From the NCBI GenBank assembly GCA_015492875.1, contig WGEI01000554.1, forward strand, positions 1 through 23,233: a stretch of 23,233 nucleotides of DNA, in the 5' to 3' direction. Of this stretch, positions 1 through 8,162 are shown piece after piece (the stretch's first letter is position 1; each line of letters starts with the position of its first letter). Both the position numbers and the translations under genes were made by a program. The notes under the pieces are model-generated. The model was not told the origin of the DNA. It saw nothing but the letters and a program-made list of their open reading frames with translations, and ran no database searches. The stretch is from Anaerolineae bacterium. GTDB lineage: Bacteria; Chloroflexota; Anaerolineae; Aggregatilineales; Phototrophicaceae.

Positions 1-1716
1 CGCGCGCGTGATGTTGCTGCTATTGTGGTGCGTGGTGAAACGGATGTATCCGTTCTCTATACGGATAATCGCACAGCCTCTGCCACCTTGCGTCCGGGTG
101 ATAACCTCTTTGACGTGCTGGCGGCGTATGGCCTCACTGAGGCCGATTTCAGATCTTTCGAATACATTCCCCAACCGGGGGATAATAGCTTGAATTTCAT
201 TATGCAGTTGATGATTGCGGCCATTCCCACCTTGCTGATTGTGTGGCTGTTATGGCGCATGATGCGTTCGGTACGGGTGGGACAAGACCAAGCAATGAAC
301 TTCGGTCGTAGCCGCGCGCGCGTACAGCGCAATGTTGAGCGCCCCTCTGTGACCTTTGCCGATGTGGCTGGCGCAGATGAAGCCAAAGAAGAACTACGTG
401 AGATTGTCGAATTTCTGAAAGAGCCGGAGAAGTTCATACGGCTCGGTGCGCGGGTGCCGAAGGGCGTGCTGATGGTTGGCCCGCCGGGTACGGGTAAAAC
501 GCTGATGGCTAGGGCAGTCGCTGGTGAAGCGGGTGTGCCCTTCTTCAGCATCAGCGGCTCGGAATTTGTGGAGATGTTCGTTGGCGTCGGCGCGAGCCGG
601 GTACGAGATTTGTTTGACCGCGCTAAAGCAGAAGCTCCTGCGATTATTTTCGTCGATGAGATTGATGCTGTCGGGCGGCATCGTGGCGCTGGGCTAGGCG
701 GCGGGCATGACGAACGTGAACAGACATTGAACCAAATTCTGGTGGAGATGGATGGCTTTGAGCAAGATACCAATATCATCGTCATTGCCGCCACCAACCG
801 CCCAGATATTCTTGACCCGGCCCTATTGCGTCCGGGACGCTTTGACCGCAAGGTGGTGATGGATTCTCCCGATGTACGCGGGCGGCATGAAATTTTGAAA
901 GTGCACGCCAAGGGCAAGCCCATGTCCGCCGATGTAGACCTAGAGGCTATTGCCAAAATCACGGCGGGCTTCAGCGGTGCAGACCTAGAAAACCTCATCA
1001 ATGAAGCGGCTATTCTGGCAGCGCGGCGCAATAAAACGGCCATCGGTATGGGCGAGCTTCAAGAGAGTATGGAGCGCGTTGTCATGGGGCCAGAGCGCCG
1101 TAGCCGCGTCATCAGCCCACGTGAAAAACGGACGATTGCTTATCATGAATCTGGCCATGCGATTATGTTCCATGTGCTACCGCATACTAACCCGGTGCAC
1201 AAAATTACGATTGTATCGCGCGGCGGTGCTGGTGGCTATGTGATGCCATTGCCAGAAAACGACACTATGTTGAAATCGCGGGCGCAGTTTGAAGATGAAA
1301 TTGCGGCGGCGATGGGCGGGCGCGCAGCAGAGGAAATTGTCTTCGGGCAATTCACAACAGGCGCTAGCCACGACCTGCGGCAAGCCACTCGCATTGCGCG
1401 GGCGATGGTCACCCAATTTGGCATGAGTGATGTGCTTGGCCCACGCGCATATGGCCAACAAAATGGTGCTATCTTCTTAGGGCGTGAGCTGAGTGAACAA
1501 CGCGACTATAGCGAGCACTATGCCGAAGAAATCGATAACGAAGTCAAGCGTATTCTGCAAACGGCCTACCAACGGGCGAAAAATACGCTGCTGGAATATC
1601 GCGATAAGATGGATGAGCTGGTGGCGGTGCTGCTAGAGCGGGAGACGCTAACAGCGGAGGAGTTCATCGAGATTATGGGCTTTGAGCCTGTGCGATTGGC
1701 AGAGGAAGAAGCCTAA
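1..1716 (+). CDS. ftsH: ATP-dependent zinc metalloprotease FtsH (5' end cut by window)
   Basis: Membrane-anchored AAA+ zinc protease that extracts and degrades membrane and cytosolic proteins. The frame is open to base 1. A GTG at 25 is not credible as the true start because the first transmembrane helix and part of the extracytoplasmic domain are missing; 571 codons are visible against about 610-650 for the family. Visible in order: the end of the extracytoplasmic domain, a second membrane helix (nt about 190-265), AAA module with Walker A GPPGTGKT (nt 478-501), Walker B IIFVDEID (643-666) and the SRH ending LRPGRFDR. The protease domain has HESGH (1144-1158), with Asp of SHDL at 1372 as the likely third zinc ligand. 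The catalytic set is complete, so the protein should be active. It is followed by a strong terminator and converges on the pst operon. Confidence 0.97.
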   Translation, partial: RARDVAAIVVRGETDVSVLYTDNRTASATLRPGDNLFDVLAAYGLTEADFRSFEYIPQPGDNSLNFIMQLMIAAIPTLLIVWLLWRMMRSVRVGQDQAMNFGRSRARVQRNVERPSVTFADVAGADEAKEELREIVEFLKEPEKFIRLGARVPKGVLMVGPPGTGKTLMARAVAGEAGVPFFSISGSEFVEMFVGVGASRVRDLFDRAKAEAPAIIFVDEIDAVGRHRGAGLGGGHDEREQTLNQILVEMDGFEQDTNIIVIAATNRPDILDPALLRPGRFDRKVVMDSPDVRGRHEILKVHAKGKPMSADVDLEAIAKITAGFSGADLENLINEAAILAARRNKTAIGMGELQESMERVVMGPERRSRVISPREKRTIAYHESGHAIMFHVLPHTNPVHKITIVSRGGAGGYVMPLPENDTMLKSRAQFEDEIAAAMGGRAAEEIVFGQFTTGASHDLRQATRIARAMVTQFGMSDVLGPRAYGQQNGAIFLGRELSEQRDYSEHYAEEIDNEVKRILQTAYQRAKNTLLEYRDKMDELVAVLLERETLTAEEFIEIMGFEPVRLAEEEA

Positions 1717-1733
1717 ATATAGCCAGAAATTGC

Positions 1734-1764
1734 AAGGGGCTGCCAAAACGGTAGCCCCTTTTTT
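1734..1764 (+). terminator. Rho-independent terminator of ftsH
   Basis: An 11-bp stem (1734-1744 with 1750-1760, one G-U pair) and a 5-nt loop run directly into six T. It lies 18 bp after the ftsH stop codon. Confidence 0.9.
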
Positions 1765-1793
1765 ATCCTCTATAACGTTGAAAAAGGAATGCA

Positions 1794-1818
1794 AGAGGTC
1801 GGGGCAGAACCGACCTCT
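1794..1818 (-). terminator. Candidate terminator hairpin after pstB
   Basis: A perfect 9-bp inverted repeat (AGAGGTCGG / CCGACCTCT, arms 1794-1802 and 1810-1818) with a 7-nt loop lies 36 bp beyond the pstB stop. On the minus strand the T-rich stretch (CCTTTTTC) begins only about 7 nt after the stem. It is therefore a plausible but imperfect terminator, or an mRNA 3'-end stabiliser. Confidence 0.5.
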
Positions 1819-1854
1819 CACACTGGCAGAGTGTTACTAAAGGGGGAAATCTAC

Positions 1855-2688
1855 TTAACCAAAGCGTCCCGCGATGTAATCGGCTGTTTCTTCTTGGCGC
1901 GGTGCATTGAAGACCTGTGCCGTTTCGCCATATTCCACTAATTCGCCCCAACGTGTCTCTACGCCATTTTGGACAGCCTTACGGATGTTGAAAAACGCCG
2001 TATAATCTGAGACGCGTTGTGCCTGCTGCATATTATGCGTGACGATGACAATCGTATAGTGCTCTTGCAGCTCTCGCATCAGTTCTTCAATGCGCTGGGT
2101 GGCGATGGGGTCTAATGCCGAAGCGGGTTCATCCATCAAAATAACATCTGGCTCGACGGCGATGGCGCGGGCGATGCATAAACGCTGTTGCTGGCCGCCG
2201 GAAAGCGCAAGCCCGCTCTTATTCAAATCGCTTTTCACTTCATCCCATAAAGCAGCCTGCCGCAAACTGCGCTCTACAATTTGCATCAGGGTATTTCTAT
2301 CCCGAATGCCCAATAAGCGCGGGGCATAAGCCACGTTATCGAAAATGCTCTTGGGGAATGGGTTCGGCTTCTGAAATACCATACCAATACGGCGGCGCAC
2401 CTCTACGGGGTCAACATGTGGGGCATAAAGATTATGGCCGTTGTAGATAATTTCGCCCTCTACCCGCGCACCAGAAACAAGGTCGTTCATGCGGTTGATG
2501 CTGCGTAAGACGGTGCTTTTACCACAACCTGATGGGCCGATAAAAGCTGTGATTTTATTGCGGCGGATAGGCAACGAGACATTAGCAACAGCGCGGTAAT
2601 CGCTGTAAAACACGCTGACATTCCGCAACTCGACGGCGAGGCCAGTCACGACGGATTTTGGGTTTAGGGGTTTCTGTACAGCAGCCAT
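1855..2688 (-). CDS. pstB: Phosphate ABC transporter ATP-binding protein PstB
   Basis: Cytoplasmic ATPase that powers high-affinity phosphate import through PstC-PstA. The 277-residue protein has the full ABC motif set: Walker A GPSGCGKST (51-59), Q-loop in MVFQKPNPFPKS (about 103-114), signature LSGGQQQR (162-169), Walker B and D-loop DVILMDEPASALD (181-193) and the H-loop THN (His218). The FQKPNPFPKSI segment is typical of PstB. The leader before the ABC domain is slightly long (about 17 residues). The ATG at 2688 is 3 nt after the pstA stop, so translation is probably coupled. It is the last gene of the operon; the phoU gene that often follows pstB is absent, and the next gene is convergent ftsH. 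Confidence 0.97.
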   Translation of the reverse strand: MAAVQKPLNPKSVVTGLAVELRNVSVFYSDYRAVANVSLPIRRNKITAFIGPSGCGKSTVLRSINRMNDLVSGARVEGEIIYNGHNLYAPHVDPVEVRRRIGMVFQKPNPFPKSIFDNVAYAPRLLGIRDRNTLMQIVERSLRQAALWDEVKSDLNKSGLALSGGQQQRLCIARAIAVEPDVILMDEPASALDPIATQRIEELMRELQEHYTIVIVTHNMQQAQRVSDYTAFFNIRKAVQNGVETRWGELVEYGETAQVFNAPRQEETADYIAGRFG

Positions 2689-2691
2689 GTT

Positions 2692-4707
2692 TTAATGCCT
2701 CTTGCTAAAGCGATTACGTAGAATAATCGCGGTGGCGTTCAATAGGAGCATAAGTACAAGCAGGACGATAATCGCGGCAGCGGCGATATTGCGGAATTCG
2801 GCCTGCGGGCGGGTTGACCATTGCCAAATTTGAATGGGCAAAGCGGTGAATTTAGCAAATAGCCCATCTGGGTCAACGGCGATAAAGGTCGATGCGCCAA
2901 CGACGATGAGCGGCGCGGTCTCCCCTATAGCGCGCGAGATAGCGAGAATTGTCCCCGTGAGAATGCCAGGGATGGCCGTCGGCAAAATGGTACGCCAAAT
3001 AGTTTGCCATTGCGTTGCCCCTAGCCCATAGCTCGCCTCTCGATAGGACGCGGGCACAGCGCGAATCGCCTCTTGGGTGTTAATGATGATGATGGGCAAA
3101 ATGAGTAGCGCTAGCGTTAAGGCAGCTGCCAAAATCGTGCGGCCATTGAGCGTCAGACGGCTATATTGGCGCAATTCATTGACCAGCGCGTTATATTGCT
3201 CTGGTGTCAATTGGGTGACAGTCACCGATTCATTCACCGCTTGCTCAAAGCGGTCTTGAGATGGCAACCCAAAATCTATCAGGCTGGGCTGGCGGAAACT
3301 GAAGAACGCCTCTACTAAGCGACGGAAATCAGCATCGGCCAAGCGTTGGTTTTCAACGGGCACGGCTAAGATATTCTCATCGGGTTCGGGCAGGGCGATA
3401 TTGAGGAACGCGGCGGCAAAAGCAGCATATTGCCCCGCATCCATATTGGCGGTGAAGCGCGCTAACTCGTTTTCACTGAGCGCAGTAAGCACATTGTCAA
3501 CCTCTAGTGTGGAGAGCTGTTCGCGCTCAAACCCCAATATCAGGGCGCGATAGCCCACATCTGGCAACACATCATAGCCTATGGCGCGACCAATGTTATA
3601 GGTGATACGAGCTTCCGTTTGCTGGGGCACATTGAAACCAAACAACGCCCCGCTGGTAATCGGCGCAAAAACACGCACTAAAATAGCTAAACCGAGAATG
3701 CCATAGATGATAGATGGCACACCTGCTAAATTGCGGATATTGGTCTCCATAACCCGATTGAACCAGTTATCGTTAGCATATTCCTCAAGATAGATGGCCG
3801 CGCCAACGCCAATGGGCAGTGAGATGAACAAGACCAGCACAATAATGTAAACCGTACCAAGAATGGCGGTACGAATGCCAGCATACTCTGGAAAGCTGGA
3901 CATCGGCGTGATGAGGAAAACGCTATCGAGCCAAGAGTGATAACGAATTAGCTCTGCATCAGGAAAATCCACATAATGCCTTGCCTGCACAGAAGAATTT
4001 TTCAGCTCGATAAGGGCGCGTTCAAGGTCATCTAATTGGGCTTCCAGCAAGTCCTTTTGCTGGTCATAATCCTCTACATGACGGTCGAGGTCATCAATTT
4101 GGCTGGATAACTGGGCAATTTGTGCCTGTATATCGTCGATTTGTTGGCGCGTTTCTTCGCTCATCTCGAAGCGGAAAAGCGCCCAATCCAGCGGCCAGCT
4201 TTGAACAATATCTTCTTTGGCCACTTGTGAAAGCAATAGCGCTTCCAATTTGGGGCGAGAGACGTTATTCAGCAGAATGAACTGTACATCATCGTCACTG
4301 AGTTCGTTAATCAGCAGTTCGCCCGTCCCCTCTGGATAGGCTTGCCCCTCGAAAACGTCTTCCACTGGGCGGGTTGTGAACTCGCTGGGGTCAACTACGC
4401 TCAACTCGTCGCGCAAAATAACCAGAAAACGACGCCCTAACTGTTGGTGAATAATGGCGACAAGTTCTTCATCTGTTACCTCATCCAATGGGCGTCCGCC
4501 TGTGAGTTCCAGTGGGTCAATTTCGTACTGAATGGCGATTGAGCCAAATGTTTCATTGATGACGTTGAGGAATAATGCTGCCAACGCCAACAAAGCAATG
4601 ATAATTGATGTGGCGAAAAAGATTTTCCACAGACGCCCCCGCCGATGGCGCTTTTCTAGCCCATCGAGAAAAGACCGTTCTCCGGGTAGTTTGCTGTCAC
4701 CGCTCAT
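2692..4707 (-). CDS. pstA: Phosphate ABC transporter permease PstA, enlarged form
   Basis: Inner-membrane permease subunit of the phosphate importer. At 671 residues it is more than twice the usual PstA (about 280-300). Helix 1 lies at about 28-48. A long extracytoplasmic segment follows (about 50-278) that contains a heptad-like, Glu/Gln/Asp-rich coiled-coil stretch (about 182-238). Helices follow at about 278-305 and 330-350. A second extra block (about 350-520), soluble and helical-looking, comes before the remaining core: helix at 522-543, the EAA loop EASYGLGATQWQTIWRTILP (557-576) that contacts PstB, and helices at about 580-604 and 640-664. The permease core is intact, so I treat this as an active PstA with two insertions. 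Start ATG 4707 lies 2 nt after the pstC stop, and pstB follows after 3 nt. The role of the insertions is unknown; they could scaffold PstS or sense phosphate at the cell surface. Confidence 0.93.
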   Translation of the reverse strand: MSGDSKLPGERSFLDGLEKRHRRGRLWKIFFATSIIIALLALAALFLNVINETFGSIAIQYEIDPLELTGGRPLDEVTDEELVAIIHQQLGRRFLVILRDELSVVDPSEFTTRPVEDVFEGQAYPEGTGELLINELSDDDVQFILLNNVSRPKLEALLLSQVAKEDIVQSWPLDWALFRFEMSEETRQQIDDIQAQIAQLSSQIDDLDRHVEDYDQQKDLLEAQLDDLERALIELKNSSVQARHYVDFPDAELIRYHSWLDSVFLITPMSSFPEYAGIRTAILGTVYIIVLVLFISLPIGVGAAIYLEEYANDNWFNRVMETNIRNLAGVPSIIYGILGLAILVRVFAPITSGALFGFNVPQQTEARITYNIGRAIGYDVLPDVGYRALILGFEREQLSTLEVDNVLTALSENELARFTANMDAGQYAAFAAAFLNIALPEPDENILAVPVENQRLADADFRRLVEAFFSFRQPSLIDFGLPSQDRFEQAVNESVTVTQLTPEQYNALVNELRQYSRLTLNGRTILAAALTLALLILPIIIINTQEAIRAVPASYREASYGLGATQWQTIWRTILPTAIPGILTGTILAISRAIGETAPLIVVGASTFIAVDPDGLFAKFTALPIQIWQWSTRPQAEFRNIAAAAIIVLLVLMLLLNATAIILRNRFSKRH

Positions 4708-4709
4708 GG

Positions 4710-5915
4710 CTAGTATTGCTCCCGAAAGCGCGCAATAACGCGACGACTAAACATGTTCAGGGCAAAGGTCATCATGAAAAGTGTCATACCAATGGCGAAG
4801 ATGCTGTTATAGTCGATGGAGTCATAGCTTAAATCGCCGCCACTGATACGGGCGATGTGGCCAGTCATAGTCTCTGCTGCAGCAAAGGGGTTGAAGGTGA
4901 AGTTGGGGCCAGAGCCGGCGGCAATAGCGACAATCATGGTCTCGCCAATAGCGCGGGAAATGGCGACGATAAACGCGGCAATAATGCCAGAAGTCGCGGC
5001 AGGCAAGACGACTTTAATCGTGGTTTCTAAGCGGGTAGCGCCCAAACCATAACTAGCCTCGCGCAGGGATTGCGGCACGGCGCTGAGGGCATCTTCCGCC
5101 ATAGAGCTGATGAGCGGGGTGATGAGCAAGCCGACGACAATACCCGCCGAAGCCGTGTTGAAAATTTCCACATTATGAATGCCGAAAATGCTGCGTAAAA
5201 GTGGCGTCATAAACGTGAGCGCAAAGAAACCAAAGACGACAGTAGGAATACCAGCCAAAATCTCCAGCACAGGCTTAATCACAGCGCGGACTTTGGGGCG
5301 GGCATATTCGCTCATATAAATGGCTGCGCCCATGCCCAGCGGAATGGCCACAAGCATAGCGATGAAACTCGTCATCAAGGTAGCATTAACCAGCGGTAAC
5401 ACGCCAAACTTGCCCACTTGTGGTGACCATTCCGTACCAGTGAAAAATTCGATGAGAGAGACGGTATCAGCAGTATAGATGTCAATACCCGCGCGGTGGG
5501 GGGCAATTTCGGTATTGTTATAACCACGCTCTACGGTGATTGTATCGCCTTCGATGGAGATAACGCGCAGCTCTTCATCATCTAGGCGAATCACTTCGCT
5601 ATCAATGACCGCACCGCTCTGGCTAACTTTGAGGATATTATCCACTGCTGTAGCGGATAAATCTACGACGATTTGTTTATTGCTATCTTCCCAAGATACG
5701 CGGGTAAAAAACGATAGCGATTCTTGTCCCAATATGGCTACAAGACCGATTGTTGTCAAAATTGAGATAGCGCCACATAACAAAAGCAGCAGCTTGATGA
5801 GGCGCTCATGGATACGGGGACGGGCGCGCAAGTCGCTGGTGGTGCTTTTAATCGCCTGTATGGGAGCACCGATTGTATATTCATGAATATGGCTTATCCG
5901 TTGTTCAACCAGCAT
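4710..5915 (-). CDS. pstC: Phosphate ABC transporter permease PstC, with extra extracytoplasmic domain
   Basis: Partner permease of PstA. The 401 residues begin with a cytoplasmic N-terminus of about 38 residues, then helix 1 (about 39-63). The usual short loop before FFTGTEWSP (157-165) is expanded by about 80 residues (75-155). This block is beta-rich in character and holds ITVERGYNNTEIAPHRAG (126-143), a pattern like small beta modules in some phage tail proteins. The permease core follows: helix about 178-203, EAA loop EASYGLGATRLETTIKVVLP (286-305), and helices to the C-terminus. Start ATG 5915 has AAAGG about 11 nt upstream. Second gene of the operon; its stop is 2 nt before pstA. Confidence 0.95.
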   Translation of the reverse strand: MLVEQRISHIHEYTIGAPIQAIKSTTSDLRARPRIHERLIKLLLLLCGAISILTTIGLVAILGQESLSFFTRVSWEDSNKQIVVDLSATAVDNILKVSQSGAVIDSEVIRLDDEELRVISIEGDTITVERGYNNTEIAPHRAGIDIYTADTVSLIEFFTGTEWSPQVGKFGVLPLVNATLMTSFIAMLVAIPLGMGAAIYMSEYARPKVRAVIKPVLEILAGIPTVVFGFFALTFMTPLLRSIFGIHNVEIFNTASAGIVVGLLITPLISSMAEDALSAVPQSLREASYGLGATRLETTIKVVLPAATSGIIAAFIVAISRAIGETMIVAIAAGSGPNFTFNPFAAAETMTGHIARISGGDLSYDSIDYNSIFAIGMTLFMMTFALNMFSRRVIARFREQY

Positions 5916-5963
5916 ATAACACTCTGCCTTTCAAACTGAACTCTGCCTATGTGTTGTTTTAGC

Positions 5964-5993
5964 GGGGGCGGGAATCTGCCTATGCACGCCCCC
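5964..5993 (-). other. Intercistronic hairpin between pstS and pstC
   Basis: GGGGGCG (5964-5970) pairs with CGCCCCC (5987-5993) in the 97-bp pstS-pstC gap, with a 16-nt loop. No T-run follows on the minus strand, so it is more likely an mRNA-stability or processing hairpin, or a partial attenuator, than a full terminator. Such an element would let the binding protein be made in excess over the permeases. The gap also repeats TCTGCCT three times (about 5922, 5942 and 5974). Confidence 0.55.
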
Positions 5994-6012
5994 ACTAGAT
6001 AACCTATGTGAG

Positions 6013-7002
6013 TTATTCACCTAATCCCATCGCATCAAGCCAATTCTGGCGGGCTTGATTCAGCGCTTCACCACTGGCGGGAAAGTAGCCAACTTCTAAA
6101 ATCTCATCATTGACGTAGGTTAGATAGTAGTTAATGAACGCCGCAACTTGCGGTTTCTCTTGCATCACTGTTGGGTCACTATAGATAAATAACGGGCGGG
6201 AAAGCGGGTATTCACCACTTTCGGCAGTTTCGGCATTTGGCGCTATGCCTTCGATTGCCACCGCGCGCAGTGTGTCCTGATTTTCGTTGTAATAGGCGAA
6301 GCCGAAGAAGCTGATAGCATAGGGGCTACCGGAAACGCCCTGCACCAACACGTTATCATCTTCAGACATCTGCGGGTTTGCGCCTAAAATTGCTGTTTCG
6401 TCTTTGTCAAATACTTCTTCCACGAAGAAGTCGAATGTGCCGCTATCTGTGCCCGGAATGAACAGCTGAATCGGTGCGGCTGACCACTCGGGGTTTACAT
6501 CTGCCCATGTTGCCGCTTCGCCACCGAATATTTGGCGCAGTTGCTCAAAGGTCAAGCTATCAACAAAGTCATTATCAATGCTCACCACCACACTCAGCGC
6601 ATCTGTACCCACGCGGAATTCCACTGGTGTACGTCCAATCTCGGTACAACTCTCCACTTCGCTATCTTTAATCGCGCGGCTTGCATTGCTGATATCGGTC
6701 TCGCCAGCGACGCAGAAACGTTCGAAGCCAGCACCAGAGCCGATGCTATCAACGGTAATTTGGCCGCTGTAACCATCTTCACCGAAGCGCTCGGCCATGC
6801 GCTCCGTTAAGGGGAACACAGTTGAACTGCCAGCCGTGATAATGTCGCCAATCACGCTCAACGGGTCAACATCAGGGAGAATGACGACATCTGGCTCTTG
6901 TGTGGCCTCTGGTGTAGCATCTTGATCTTGTGCAGCAACAACGGGAATAAATAAAACAACTACGAGGAGAAGCATCGCGAATTTTAGAAAGTGGCGATAC
7001 AT
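6013..7002 (-). CDS. pstS: Phosphate-binding protein PstS
   Basis: Secreted substrate-binding protein that delivers phosphate to PstCAB. I start it at ATG 7002, with AAGGG about 10 nt upstream, because the protein then opens with a clean Sec signal peptide (charged MYRHFLK, hydrophobic core, cleavage near VAA-QDQ). The in-frame codon at 7098 would add 32 residues before the signal. The mature N-terminus has a Thr/Glu/Asp-rich linker. Phosphate-binding loops are recognisable: AGSSTVFPLTE (57-67), IGSGAGFERF (87-96), and PGTDSGTFDFF (183-193). Two cysteines (97 and 119) could form a disulfide. There is no lipobox, so it may be held by other contacts. First gene of the pst operon. Confidence 0.95.
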   Translation of the reverse strand: MYRHFLKFAMLLLVVVLFIPVVAAQDQDATPEATQEPDVVILPDVDPLSVIGDIITAGSSTVFPLTERMAERFGEDGYSGQITVDSIGSGAGFERFCVAGETDISNASRAIKDSEVESCTEIGRTPVEFRVGTDALSVVVSIDNDFVDSLTFEQLRQIFGGEAATWADVNPEWSAAPIQLFIPGTDSGTFDFFVEEVFDKDETAILGANPQMSEDDNVLVQGVSGSPYAISFFGFAYYNENQDTLRAVAIEGIAPNAETAESGEYPLSRPLFIYSDPTVMQEKPQVAAFINYYLTYVNDEILEVGYFPASGEALNQARQNWLDAMGLGE

Positions 7003-7070
7003 GCTATATTGTCCCTTCCACAGAACTCTTGAAGTGATTTGCAAATAGCCTTCTGCAGTAGACCACAATA

Positions 7071-7135
7071 GGTATAATTCTCGTGAAATAACGCTCAACT
7101 AAAGCAACTTTAAGGCTTCAGGCCAAGTGTGTTAA
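7071..7135 (-). promoter_or_regulatory. pstS promoter with candidate PhoP-type operator (11-bp phased hexamers)
   Basis: Read on the minus strand, hexamers starting at 7135 (TTAACA), 7124 (GGCCTG, poor), 7113 (TTAAAG), 7102 (TTAGTT) and 7091 (TTATTT) are spaced exactly 11 bp apart. This is the 6+5 layout of Gram-positive PhoP boxes (TTAACA-like direct repeats). A weak -35/-10 pair, TTGAGC (7098-7093) and TATACC (7076-7071) with a 16-bp spacer, sits within the array. Location about 70-135 bp before the pstS start suits a phosphate-starvation operator. The hexamers are degenerate, so this is a candidate. Confidence 0.45.
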
Positions 7136-7181
7136 AAGCCTTTAATAAAGGGGGATTTAGGAGGCGTGAGTTAAGCAGTAG

Positions 7182-7209
7182 TTGACCTTTCGCTTATGGA
7201 GAGTACAAT
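7182..7209 (+). promoter_or_regulatory. Sigma-A/70 promoter for the Wzz-type gene
   Basis: TTGACC (7182-7187), 16-bp spacer, TACAAT (7204-7209); 47 bp before the start codon of the downstream gene. Together with the pstS control region it makes this 254-bp gap (7003-7256) a divergent promoter region with no gene of its own. Confidence 0.7.
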
Positions 7210-7256
7210 AGCGCTGCTCATGCACAGCTTTGGGCTGAGCGAGAAAGGACGCGATT

Positions 7257-7925
7257 ATGAACTTAGTCGACTATGGTCGTATCTTGATTCGGCGGGGTTG
7301 GATTATGGTTCTGCTGGCAATCATCGCCGCCGGCGCCGCTTACTTATTCAGCCAGCAACAAACCCCAACATGGCGTGCTACCCAGCGGATGCTGATGGTG
7401 CCATCGCGGACGGATTTTGGCCTAGCCGAGGCTGCGGTTCGCTTATTAGAGAGCCATGTAGCCTATCTGGATAGTAAGCTCATCGCCCAACAGGTGATAG
7501 ACCGTTTAGAGCTAGATATGACACCAGACCAGCTAAAAAGCGATGTCACGATTGCCTCAAATCAGAATCGCCTAGAAATTCAAATCGATGTAGACATTAC
7601 TGGTGAGGGCGAGATTGCTATTCAACAAGCGGGTGATATTGCCAATGCTTATGGCGACTTGTTGATTGACTATCGTAACCAAGAGAATCAAAAAGCGCGC
7701 CGAGAAGACCGCATCGAAGCGCGCAAGCAAGATACCCCCGTGATTAGCCTAGTCAGCCCACGCCCAACAATTAACGCCATTGTGGGCGCGGTACTGGGGA
7801 TGCTATTGGGCGGTGTGATTATCTTTGTGCTGGAATACTTGGAAAGCGCGGTCATTCGCCGCCGTGATGATTTAGAGCGGGTGCTGGATATTCCCGTGCT
7901 GGCCACTGTGCCACACAGCGATTGA
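7257..7925 (+). CDS. Wzz/chain-length-determinant family membrane protein
   Basis: Probable polysaccharide co-polymerase-like protein that sits in the cytoplasmic membrane and influences the length or export of a surface polysaccharide. 222 residues: a short cytoplasmic N-terminus, helix 1 (about 13-32), an extracytoplasmic domain with a helical, charged second half (about 33-170), a proline-containing SPRPTINAIVGAVLG lead-in (167-181) to helix 2 (about 172-194), then a cytoplasmic tail, RRRDDLERVLDIPVLATVP (201-219), as in Wzz/CapA-type proteins. Start ATG 7257 has AAAGGA about 8 nt upstream and its own promoter. There is no tyrosine-kinase domain, and no glycosyltransferase or flippase gene next to it, so it is an orphan. 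Its substrate cannot be told. Confidence 0.85.
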   Translation: MNLVDYGRILIRRGWIMVLLAIIAAGAAYLFSQQQTPTWRATQRMLMVPSRTDFGLAEAAVRLLESHVAYLDSKLIAQQVIDRLELDMTPDQLKSDVTIASNQNRLEIQIDVDITGEGEIAIQQAGDIANAYGDLLIDYRNQENQKARREDRIEARKQDTPVISLVSPRPTINAIVGAVLGMLLGGVIIFVLEYLESAVIRRRDDLERVLDIPVLATVPHSD

Positions 7926-7949
7926 ACATATGATGCTCATAGCAATGAC

Positions 7950-7982
7950 AAAGCGTGGTGCTGTCAATAAGGCCGCGCTTTT
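7950..7982 (+). terminator. Candidate terminator after the Wzz-type gene
   Basis: AAAGCGTGG (7950-7958) pairs with CCGCGCTTT (7973-7981) through one G-U pair, with a 14-nt loop, followed by a T/G-rich tail (TTGTGTTGTT). Confidence 0.5.
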
Positions 7983-8162
7983 GTGTTGTTAGAGCCAATA
8001 TAGTAGCATCATTGACGGAAGCGGCGTAATTATAGAGGTTGATAAACTGTACGATTTACAGCAAGAGACAAGCGAGCGCGGGAACGGTTGCAAGGGCGGC
8101 TTTTGCGGTTGTATCTTGAATCGAGCGATGTTGTCCCTGTGATTCAGATAGGTAATGGCGAA

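Noticed and set aside
57..1043. 328-codon open frame antisense to ftsH
   Set aside because: It lies wholly within ftsH, gives a Ser/Arg/Pro-rich, low-complexity protein with no domain, and is explained by codon bias of the real gene.
7003..7098. Longer PstS start at 7098
   Set aside because: It adds 32 residues in front of a clean signal peptide and overlaps the promoter/operator region; ATG 7002 has the ribosome site.
7196..7474. 92-codon frame overlapping the Wzz-type gene
   Set aside because: Wrong frame of a well-supported gene; no domain or ribosome site.
7990..8140. Open frame with Cys/Gly-rich end before the DUF952 gene
   Set aside because: No start codon, no ribosome site, no recognisable domain.
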